From positions 8,630,501 to 8,694,500 of the forward strand of contig OX365944.1 of NCBI GenBank assembly GCA_947247005.1: 64,000 bases of DNA. Reading direction: 5' to 3'. The notes beneath the pieces are model-generated. The model was given only the letters and a program-made list of their open reading frames with translations, did not search any database and had not been told where the DNA came from. Source of the stretch: Spisula solida (lineage: Eukaryota > Mollusca > Bivalvia > Venerida > Mactridae). Shown here in pieces: positions 12,011 through 21,960 of the stretch (position 1 is the first letter of the stretch; every line of letters starts with the position of its first letter). Position numbers and translations under genes: made by a program.

Positions 12011-13219
12011 TCATGCGTCACAACTTCTACTTCTGTACTTTCTGTTAGCTGTGGATACTTTTCGATCATGTGATGCAGCACTTCTCACAGTTTGATATTT
12101 GTCTGAAATGTCACTACAACTTCCAGAACCACTCATTCTAGAAAATGGAAACGACATGCCTACTTGTTGATGCTGTGATACAGTTCTTCCCCTTGCTTGA
12201 CGCATGGCTGACACTGTTTGGTACTGTGATACAGTTCTTCCCCTTGCTTGACGCATGGCTGACACTGTTTGGTTCTGTGATGCAGAACTTCCCCGGCCTT
12301 GATATATTTCACAAATGTCACCAATCATGTTCTCTTTGAGAAGCACACCGCTAATTTGCTTATTTGGTACGAAAGTGTACTTTTCGATACAACCGGCTAC
12401 TGATATAGAACAGATAGTGTTTTCATACTCGTATAATTGGCTTTGGAATTGTTTGACTGTCATAAACAACTGGTCAGCTTGTTTAGATGTATTCATTTGT
12501 TTCATGTCATCACACATAACCTTGACTGTCTTCTTCACATCTTCGCAAATGGTTTCGGCAGTTTTCTTTCTCTCATTATTTTGGTGTCGCAGAACTTGAA
12601 TCTTGTTTTCTACTTTTGTCTGTAATTCATCTATGCGTTTGTTAACTTCCTGTCTGTACTTCTTCAGTTTCATTGAAGCACTTTGCAATGAATCATTGGA
12701 GGTGTTTGTTTCTCTAAGATTTTCCGTCTCAATGCTTGAACATTTCTTCAGCAGTTTATCCATTCTATCAATAGTGTGCCTGTAGTCTTGGCTGTTGATA
12801 ATCCTATCAGAAATATCCGGTATGTAATCAACCTGACAAGGCTTGGTGTGGTCCAGTGCTACACACACACTGCATATTAACAAATTATGACCACGACAGT
12901 ACAATTTGATAATTTCATTCTTATGACGAGGACAGGGTGTTGTTAAGTTGTTAGTGATATTAGCATTTACAGATGTATCCAGTCGTTGTGTGTGAGGCAT
13001 TGCATCTTTATCCTGAAGTATATGGTGCCTGCAAGGTGTTGGTGTTTTATGATGGGTATAGCAGATACGACACAGGTGCTCATGGCAATCTATACAGTAC
13101 CCAAACGCCGGTAGTGTCTTCTCATCTCTGTGACACGGAAGACAAACCAAACGGTAGTATTCGTCTGATCCAGAAACTGATGCCTTGGTTGCCCTTCCTC
13201 TTCTGCCAGAAACCGCCAT
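12011..13219 (-). CDS. TRIM-like protein with two B-boxes and a coiled coil, no RING
   Basis: A 402-residue single-exon reading frame. B-box 1 spans about residues 26-65 (C26, C29, C42, C45, C50, C53 then His residues); B-box 2 spans about 95-131 (CPRHKNEIIKLYCRGH, then CSVC and a DHTKPC tail). A coiled coil follows (about 145-265). The C-terminal 90 residues are Ser/Arg/Gln-rich with two near-identical 17-residue repeats (314-347). There is no N-terminal RING and no NHL, FN3 or SPRY domain, so ubiquitin-ligase activity is not predicted; such proteins usually act as scaffolds or regulators. Bivalve genomes carry large TRIM/B-box expansions (family knowledge). Just before the ATG the minus strand has TTATTGCAG|AA, a splice acceptor, so a 5'-UTR exon probably lies at higher coordinates. 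Confidence 0.8.
   Translation of the reverse strand: MAVSGRRGRATKASVSGSDEYYRLVCLPCHRDEKTLPAFGYCIDCHEHLCRICYTHHKTPTPCRHHILQDKDAMPHTQRLDTSVNANITNNLTTPCPRHKNEIIKLYCRGHNLLICSVCVALDHTKPCQVDYIPDISDRIINSQDYRHTIDRMDKLLKKCSSIETENLRETNTSNDSLQSASMKLKKYRQEVNKRIDELQTKVENKIQVLRHQNNERKKTAETICEDVKKTVKVMCDDMKQMNTSKQADQLFMTVKQFQSQLYEYENTICSISVAGCIEKYTFVPNKQISGVLLKENMIGDICEIYQGRGSSASQNQTVSAMRQARGRTVSQYQTVSAMRQARGRTVSQHQQVGMSFPFSRMSGSGSCSDISDKYQTVRSAASHDRKVSTANRKYRSRSCDA
12179..12280 (-). repeat. 51-bp in-frame coding repeat, two copies
   Basis: Two tandem 51-bp units differing at very few bases, encoding SQ(N/Y)QTVSAMRQARGRTV twice near the C-terminus of the TRIM-like protein; a decayed third start (SQHQQV) follows. 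The near-identity implies recent duplication. Confidence 0.85.
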
Positions 13220-13596
13220 TTCTGCAATAAATCAGATTGTTCAAGTATTGTCATGATATTTATTACATGGCCTTGTATTATCCAAAGTCATATTAGATCT
13301 AATATAAACATAATATCACTATTTAAAGTGTATTGATCCATTGGGTCGTATTACAACGGGTTGCTTGTGTAATACAGTATCTCGTAGGTTGAGCGAGATG
13401 CGGTATACCGCAAGCAGTGAGAGGTAATACGGCAAACTCAGCATAACTTCAGTGATATTCCTTTTTTCATACCTACAAAAATGAAAAATCGCTTTTACGA
13501 GAAACTGACCCTATGTATGTTTTTCGGTAAATGACATTGTGTACGCGCTATATGCCAGTGAGACAAACAGTCTTAATTTGTTGGACTACAAGCATT

Positions 13597-13885
13597 GGTA
13601 GACACCCTACAGCGGAAATAGACCCCTACTTCGGATGAAAACGAAAGTAGAACTGTGTATCGATTTCGGAGGACGGTAATTTTCAACCATTATTCTGTAA
13701 ATATTTATGTGATCCACTTAATGTTAAAATAAACATTACACAGCCTAAATTTTTTCACTTCAAGTGGATTACATAAATATTTATAGAATAATGATTGAAA
13801 ACTTATCGTCGTCCGAAATCGATACACAGTTCTACTTTCGTTTTCGTCAGATGTGCAGGGTTATTTCCGCTGTACGGTGTCTACC
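13597..13885. mobile_element. Long-armed foldback MITE
   Basis: About 140-bp inverted arms: GGTAGACACCCTACAGCGG at the left, CCGCTGTACGGTGTCTACC at the right, meeting at a small centre near 13740. Internal arm motifs (ACGAAAGTAGAACTGTGTAT and complement) also match. Non-coding. A half copy starts at 14259. Confidence 0.85.
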
Positions 13886-14258
13886 AGTGACAATTTGTAT
13901 CAATTATGAATTATTATTATGAATATACGTTGATAGGTTTATAATATATGCGGTTATCGACACTGTTACGGACACGTATTAATTTGTCTGAAAATGTATT
14001 TTATTACTACAATGTACAACCAGTTTTACAATATTTGACTTTTCATACCCCACCCACTACCTCACTATAAGGTCACGTATTCCAGCAGCACCTTACAATA
14101 ATCTGAACATACATATAAATAAATCACTTATATAAACTTTTATCGACATACCAGTGTGTTTGTGTAAATACAGTATTCAGTCGAGTATATTAAAGCACTT
14201 CGTCAAACAATACAGTTTATATGAAATTTTAATGTTCACTTCCGTCTTCTAAATCCAC

Positions 14259-14830
14259 TGGTAGACACCGTACAGCGGAATAGCCCCCAACATCGGACGA
14301 AAACGAAAGTAACTAGAACTGTCGCCATTCGGCAGACTAATATACCCCCGCGTGGCAAAATCATTGCAGCTAATTCTTTTCTATATGCACATCTACATGT
14401 TGAGGTTGTTCAACTGTGAAAGTTTTAAGGAAATGCTGCATAAACTGTAGGAGGAGTTGCGTCCACAAGAACTGTTCACTATATATTGTATAGTGCATAA
14501 AAGTACAAAGGGCCATAATTATGTCAAAAATTGTCGCAGCGCAAATTCTTTCCTTCATGCATATCTACAGTTGAGGTTGTTCATCTGTGAAAGTTTGAAG
14601 GAAATGCTGCAAAAACTGTAGGAGGAGTTGCGTCCACAAGAATGCGTCTACGGACAGACCGACCGACAGACAAGTTGAATCCAGTATACCCCCCCCCTTA
14701 CAACTCGTTGTGCGAGGGTATAAAAATGGTGTATCGGTTTTCGAAAAGGGTAAGGTGTTCGGTTAATATTCTTCAAATAGTCCTGCGATCCACTTGAAGT
14801 GTACACAGGCTAATGCTTATTTTAAAAGTG
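14259..14830. mobile_element. Partial MITE copy interrupted by a second element
   Basis: The 14259 end repeats the GGTAGACACCGTACAGCGG terminus of the neighbouring MITE. It is interrupted by a block at about 14335-14725 whose ends form short inverted repeats (TATACCCCCGC / GCGAGGGTATA) and which holds two ~174-bp tandem units ('ttgaggttgttca' at 14399 and 14573, both followed by 'gtaggaggagttgcgtccacaag'). MITE-like sequence resumes near 14745 ('tatcggttttcgaa'). Confidence 0.6.
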
Positions 14831-17391
14831 GATATTTCCTGTGACGTTTCGTCATTTTACCAAAAATTCAGCACTGAACAGTAGCACAATTGAGGAACCA
14901 TACAATAAAACGTATGTTTTTCTTTATTACAGCTTTAGCATACATTTCATTGAATTCTGTTCCGATTTTAACTTCGATCTGACATGTTCTTGACCTATAA
15001 GGTAGCCCTCGTCAGTGAATATGAACAATTTAACGAGCAGCAATGTCATGCAATTGAAGGAAAACGACACCGCCTTGTGTACTGTACGGAGTTTAGCCAC
15101 GATAGTATTTTCAAAGAACGGGGTCTAGTAATCTGCTGTACGGATTAAGTTGCTTTCTTGACTCAAGTACCGATGATATTATAAAGTTTATTAGCTCCAG
15201 AATAAACCATTTGTCTTACCCAAGAAACGATATAAATCATAATGCTCAGCGATTGGTAAATCCAGAGGCTATTTTTAGATGGGTATATAAGGAAAGAATT
15301 GGAGCTGGAACATTCTTTTAATTCCTGACTTCGACGAAAGCAGTCGTAAGTTGATTAATTTCCGTTCCCTCCCACCCAACAGTTTATGTATACTATTTTT
15401 GCTGCCGATTAATTTTGTATTTACAGAACAATAGTCTTGGAAATAGATGAAGCGTCAATTGTGTGAGATTCGTCATGGCTGGTCAAAGCGGCACGTTACC
15501 ATGGTGTCGAGTACATTCATTCCAATAATGGAAGACGTTTGTGGTGTTTATATAAAACGACTTATCAGCGACCGTTGTCGGAGCTGAATGAAATAATTTT
15601 CTTACCGCTTGATGAAGTGAACTTGATAATGATACTGTGTGATGGCATATTCTATCATAACAGTTGTGACCGATGACGGAACATACTGTACTTGACAATT
15701 TTAGGAATATGCATATTGTTTATTTATACATGTATGATTATATAATTCCAGCCATGACAAATATATTGCCAAACCTTAAAATCAAAATAAATGAATGAAA
15801 CTTATTACAGTGTTGTAGTTTCTGTGGTGGGACAAATCTTACCCATGACAAACACTTAGTGCAAAGCGTAATTAAAAGACACACTATATACACATACGAA
15901 TTACTGCTTGAAGCATTTATCACAATTCAAATGCTTTCCTCAGTTTCTGAGTTTTTTCGGAGCTTCTTTCAATGCATTTAAATTAATTGTCAAGTCAACA
16001 ATAGAACATTGTAAAAGTCGTAAAACAACAATATTAATTTCTCATATTGAGATATCATTTAGGCAAGGGTTTTGCCTACATTGAGTAAAAATAGATCAGA
16101 ACATACCTTTTAACGAGACATCATTTAAACAATAATTCAAACGTATGCATAATATTTATATACAAATAATATACATGCATAAGTTTATAAACATCATGTT
16201 AACGATAATTCCTTATGATATATATGTAATTTTTTATTACACTTTCTCCATGATTCGTGGAAAAAACAGCAAGTTGAGTATCAAACCCACATGTCACAGT
16301 ACATGTATGTTCTAGTGCAGCTGAACTGAATAGTTTATGAATGGAAAAAGTGTTGAAATTTCATGTCCCATTGATCTGCACATTGATTATATTTATCATA
16401 TACTATAGCTTTAAAATAAATTCAAAACTCACATAACATAGCCATTATATGACTTTGCCTTCATTTCAAACACCACTATTGTTTAAAAGTCTACACACAA
16501 TAGCAAAATATTAATTGTAGTGGTCATTAAAGAAATTATGGCTGGAAATCATGGTCTGCATTGACGTATCAGCATTGAACTAATAAACTAGTGTTTAAAC
16601 GCATTGTATTAGACGAAATGAAACTCTTTTATTAATTCACCCATCAATAAGAGAAAATGAAGCTTTTGTGATCTTTTTTTGTCTATTTGTCCAGCACACT
16701 TGCTTAAATATGTATAGACACTGGTCACAATATTGTTCTCTAATTTAAATTATTATAGGTCAAGTTTGAATGGGTCGAAAACTAGGATACAAGGTCAATA
16801 TTAGAACAAATGCGTGTTCAATAATTCGAGATTGTTTTTGGTTTAGAATATGTTTATTTTAATGTTCCTCAAGCTTGATCAGCATGTTTATACATGTATT
16901 TTTGTAAAATGTAGATCAAATTTAAAGGGGTAAAATAACTAAGTCACAAGGTAAAATCACTGGCAAACCTTATGTAAATAAGAGAGGCTGATTTTTGCAT
17001 GATTTATGTATGGTGCTAAATGCGATTAAATTAATTCACCGAAAAGACAAAAAAGAAGTGGTATTACTATTTAAATCAAAGCACTGAAAGTACTCTTGTG
17101 TGGCGTACGGAAAACCAATATCGAATAAAGGTTGCATAACATTTTATGCTCGAGTTCTGATAAGCCCAGTCAAATTCAAGCATTTGTGCTGCCCAAGACA
17201 CCAAGCGAACCAGCAGTAACATGGAACTTACTATGCTGGGCGTCAAGCAAAGTATATTTACAATGACCATTTAAACGACTTGGAGAGATCGCCCGGTGTC
17301 AAGATAATTACATGTACTCACCAAAGACCTAAATGTTAGGTCTTTGTAGTCACCAACCAAAAATCACCAACTTAAATGTGCCAGGTTAATC
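14831..17391. other. Intergenic DNA, no supported gene
   Basis: Only short open frames without domains or splice logic. The segment 16735-17045 is the left part of the B/D duplication and is annotated separately. Confidence 0.35.
16735..17045. repeat. Segmental duplication, left block (matches 56735-57000)
   Basis: Shares runs such as 'caagcttgatcagcatg', 'tgtagatcaaatttaaa' and 'gattaaattaattcacc' in the same order with 56735-57000. It lies about 4 kb upstream of the promoter block of gene B, whereas the equivalent block sits directly against that of gene D. So 17.05-21.09 kb was inserted in the B copy or lost from the D copy. Confidence 0.75.
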
Positions 17392-18250
17392 TTATCCCAC
17401 CATGTATAAATAAGAAATGATCCGTACAAACTTTAATTTGACCTCCAACACTGACCTTGCCCTTTGAGAGAGGAACTTGGGGTTGCTCATGACACTCAAA
17501 TTTATAGATTTTAACATTCATGTCAATTTTAAGATTGGTCAATGCATGACAAAGAAATAGTTTGGCAAATTTCAACTTGACCTTTGATCTCCAACTGTGA
17601 CATTTACCTTTGAGATAGGACCCGGTGGTTGGGCATGACACCCTGTCTCATTGAGGATAACATTCATGCCAAATATAAGAAAGATTGGTCAATCCATGAC
17701 AAAGTTATGGTCCGGACAAGTTTCAGTTTGACCTTTGACCTCTAACTGTGACATCGACCTTTGAGATAGGAACCTGGTGGTACGGCATGACATTCCGCCT
17801 CATGGAGGTTAATATTTATGCCAAAAAATAAGAAAAATTGGTCAAAGCATGACATATGGTCCGGACAAAGTTAAATTTGACCTTAGACATCCAACTGTGA
17901 CCTTGACCTTGCAGATTTGAACCTTGGGGTTGGGCAGGACACTCCGCCTCATGAAAGTAAACATTTATGCCAAATATAAGAAAGATTGGTCAGTGCATGA
18001 CAAAGTCATGGTCGGACAAGCTTCAATTTGACATTTGACCTAAAACTGTGACCTTGACCTCTTAGATATGAACCTGTGGGTTGGGTTTAACACTCCACCT
18101 AATGGAGATTAACATTCATGCCAAATATAAGATAGATTGGTCAATGCATAACAAAGTTATAATCCTGACAAGCTTTAATTTGATCTTTGACCTCCAACTG
18201 TGATCTTGACCTTTGAGATAGGAACCCGAGGGTTGTGCATGACACCATTT
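17392..18250. repeat. Tandem repeat, ~150-bp period, with TGACCTTTGACCT motifs
   Basis: About five and a half units; the 'aagattggtcaatgcatgacaaag' type segment recurs near 17530, 17680, 17830, 17980 and 18130. Every unit carries clustered TGACC half sites, several as TGACCTTTGACCT, a direct repeat with one-base spacing like that bound by RXR/HNF4-type nuclear receptors. Confidence 0.85.
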
Positions 18251-21090
18251 AGGTAAAACGAACTCATGATAAATACATGTTTTGACAAAACATCATTTTA
18301 TAAACATTTCTTTTAAAAAACAATTATGTTATTAATGCTAATGAACTTCTACGCATTTAGTGTTTACTAGCGTATTAATATTTTTGTTTTTATGTTGTTT
18401 ACATAATACGCGATGACGTCATTTAATGAAACGATTTATTTCATTGGCTGGTATATATTCATTAGAGGCATCCTTTTATTTTTAGATTACTAGTTAGTCG
18501 GCTGCTACAGTATATAGAGTGAAAGCTAGGTTTTACATTTAACCCATGTAGACTAAAGAGTTTGAAAAGTACTTTGAGAAAGATTAGATTTTACCAGGTT
18601 TAAATTCTAAGAGAAACCCCGGCTATTTTTAGATAAGGATGCTAACATTGCGCGTTGCATCATTGGTTACTCGTACAGATAACGGATGTTGATTTGCTAA
18701 TCAGCTTTGTGGAACAGACTAATACGTTCCGATTTATGTTCGATTTTCGATGTCTATTATTATATCGATAGATTCAATACGGCTTCCGGTTCAAGGACTG
18801 TGCATGCGTCAACAGGTCTCTGGGACATCTTTTTACCTCTGTGTTACTTAAGGATCCACACGTTGAGCGGATATAAATTTTAAGCTCTTCTGTATGTTTA
18901 TTGTAACTATAAAATTGTGCAAACATGAATCTTACATGTTTAAAATGTTTTTTCAACTTTTTTCTACGTTGCCAACATAACTTAATTTGATTAACATACA
19001 TAAATTCCCCTTACGAACCTCGCTGATCTGGCCGGCGAAATTACTTATTTGCATAAAGCTAATTGTGTCGCCCCCGGCCGAAAATCTCATTTACATGATG
19101 TACCGGTCTGACCAACAGACCTTACGTAATCTTACATATCCTACTCCCCACAATTCCTTGCTCTGCATAACACCCAGTGTCCACAGCAAATATACAACCA
19201 ATCAGCGTATCGCTTACGAACAGCGGCTTCATATCAGTAAATACACTGGGTACACCGTCTATTTTTAAAACAGGAAAAACCGTTACTCGGCACGGCTCTT
19301 GAATCGCGTTCGACGAGGTAAATATTAGATTTTCTATAAATATCTACCACATTGTAATCTATAAAAACCAAGAAGTGCAGCGTATGGATTAAAATGTGCC
19401 ACGTTCAGGTTTCTCTGAAAAGATTCGTCAATGAAACAAAATAGTCGGTACCAATTTTGAAAATCACGCACAAAGTAACAAATGAAAAATTGATACCGGC
19501 TATTTTGTTTAATTGAGGGTCATGCAATATACAATGCGATATAAATTAAATGACCATCGTACCTACTGCATATCAGCGACATTATAGCTAGCCAGCCTTT
19601 TAATGCACAATTTTGAATAACCCTGCAGTCTACATTGAAATGCTATATCTTAAAACATTTCATGGTAAATGGATATGCCCTGGAAACTATTTTTGGAATA
19701 GCTAAAACGTGTCTTAGATATAGATTTCAGTCGTTCTGCCAATGGAGAGATGTGTCTACATGTATACAGATTTGAACGCATTTGCTTTTACAGGTATCTA
19801 GACACTTAAAATGGTATCTATACAGATCTGAATTAGCTGGTAACTCACTGGTCTTCGGTAGAGTTTTTGAGTCTTGGTAGACTCATCTTCTACATCAATT
19901 GTTCTCACTTCTTGCTATACGTATTTGAATACATCTAAGCGTATAGACTCATGAATAAACTTGACGTCTGTATAAATTTGGTGTCTAGAAAGCAATTGAT
20001 TCTAGAGTCTATATAGATTTAAATAATGTTGCTTCTAAACAAATACATTTGGTTGTCTATACATATTTGGTTAGTTCTATGTGTCATGGTTATGCAACAC
20101 ATATGTCTTTTATTGTTAATAGTTTTCTGTTTATAAATAAAACAAAGTTCATTTACCTGTTGTATTTTATTCTTGGTATTTTTAACTTATCATATAGAAA
20201 ATTTCAAATTGATAGCAATGCCTTTACACTCAGATTTGTTTGTTAAATTTATACAACCAATGAAATAGTATGCACCAAATATGGAATTTGCACATGTATA
20301 CTGAATTGCTATTGGATATATAGCTATAAAAACTTTACACACAGTACACCATTTGACTAATACATTTTACTATTTGCCAATAAACTGAAATTAGCATTAT
20401 GAAGTTACTACACATCACATCACACTGAAATGAGTTGTAAATGATGTACATCTGCATTGTTTGCCATTTGATAATATTAAATGAATAACATGCGTATATT
20501 TACAAAACATGCTTGTACAAGAGGATTAAGGTACAAACTAAGATCCTTAATATTCAAGATGAAAATATATTTGTTATATTTCACTTTAGCCAATATAATT
20601 ATTTTGAAAAATACAACACCTGCTGTTTCTTATAAAGATCAATCATATATGTCTTTACAGTTTTCAGAACTTATTTTAAAGCGCCCTTTGATGCTTTGCA
20701 TCAATGGTTATCTTGTTCTATTAATAGCATCAATGTTTGTATACAACATAATTAGGTCATTGTCTGCAATGTTCAGCGGCGGAGTGATTTACATAGGTAA
20801 CAGTAACCGTGGATTCCCGCCACCAGTGAAAACATTTTTTGGTAGTAGAAATATAGTCCGTGCGGAATGATTTGCTATAAATATCCTCTAATAATAAAAG
20901 TCTGATATAATTATTGGTCTTAATGTAAGTAAATGTTGGTAATGTAAACAAATCAGGTCCAATGATACGTGTAACCTGTGTTGCATGCTTGTAATATTGT
21001 TCAAATCATAGAACTATTTATTTGCCGAGGCCTAATGCGTTAAATTGGTCGTAGGCTGAAAAGTGGTAATATCATTGTGTGGCCTCATGG
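18251..21090. other. Intergenic DNA, no supported gene
   Basis: The longest frame (20481-20870, 129 codons) has no domain, no signal and AT-driven composition, so it is not called. Segment 18770-19260 contains a GC-richer stretch with an ATTTGCATAA octamer-like site and is probably part of an unclassified repeat. Confidence 0.35.
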
Positions 21091-21094
21091 CCCG

Positions 21095-21960
21095 CATGTA
21101 ATGACAATATAAACACTGCATGGTTAATCTGCCTCTAGCTTCAGGTGGAGTCTGAAAGCAAATATACTTTTAAAGTAATTATCCACAAAATCGAACAAAA
21201 ATAGACATCGGAACTGCATTTAATTGTCATTTTTAATTGTAAACAAAGGCTAGTGTTTTCTCGACTCACTATACGTAAGTTTGACCAACTTGTTTATGAT
21301 ACAAACCAGTTTGATGCAAACCAAAACACCATCAGTAAATAATGTAGAAGATACGACATGTCGCTACAATTTAAATATAACTTACTTAAATGATATTAAA
21401 CCATAAATGGAACGGTTTATAAATAAGCTTAGCTTTCTACTCAATCCTTGGTATGTGTAAATGAATGTTTATTATGTGTTTATAAACAGATAAACATTGT
21501 TTAAACTAAACGTTTAATGATTATTATTGTACGAGCATAACGTCTGCTAAATATAGGCTCAAATTACACAATATCATATATAACCCAACACCCATACATT
21601 TAACATAGTGGCCTATGATAACATCACGTGACGAACAACTGTGCGGATCGTATTTGAGAAATCACAATCCAAGTAAATTTTATTTTTTCGCGTAAAATAT
21701 GGAATGGACTTGGGTTGAGTGGTTTCTGGTGGGAGTTCTCATTCTGTGTGTGATCTTCATTCTTGTTGTAGGCTATTGTTGCTATACAAAGTAAGTTTAC
21801 TTTATACAATTTGATTTATCGAAATGAAAAGTAGAATAAGAAAGTAATAATGAATATGATTTTATATAATGTACAACTATCACGTCACTAGAATACAATT
21901 ATTGTATTGTCTATGCACACCTATCACGTGAAAGGAAAAACAAAAACAAGTAAGTTTTTG
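21095..21960. repeat. Segmental duplication, promoter block of gene B (matches 57035-57860)
   Basis: Near-collinear with 57035-57860: 'gacaatataaacac', 'tagcttcaggtg', 'gtttatgatacaa', then the anchor exon and the first ~150 bp of intron including 'gatttatcgaaa' and 'ttacttcctggttg'. Gene B and gene D therefore arose by duplication of a unit that includes the promoter. Confidence 0.85.
21600..21650 (+). promoter_or_regulatory. Conserved proximal promoter block of gene B, with palindromic E-box
   Basis: A 50-bp block 50-100 bp before the start codon is retained in gene D (57406-57455). It contains TCACGTGAC (21624-21632), matching the core of the CLEAR element bound by MiT/TFE factors. Gene D has TCATGTGAC at the same place. 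Binding is not shown, and CACGTG is bound by many bHLH factors. Confidence 0.4.

Noticed and set aside
20481..20870. A 129-codon open frame upstream of gene B
   Set aside because: AT-driven composition, no recognisable motif, no convincing promoter or neighbour logic, and absent from the gene D duplicate.
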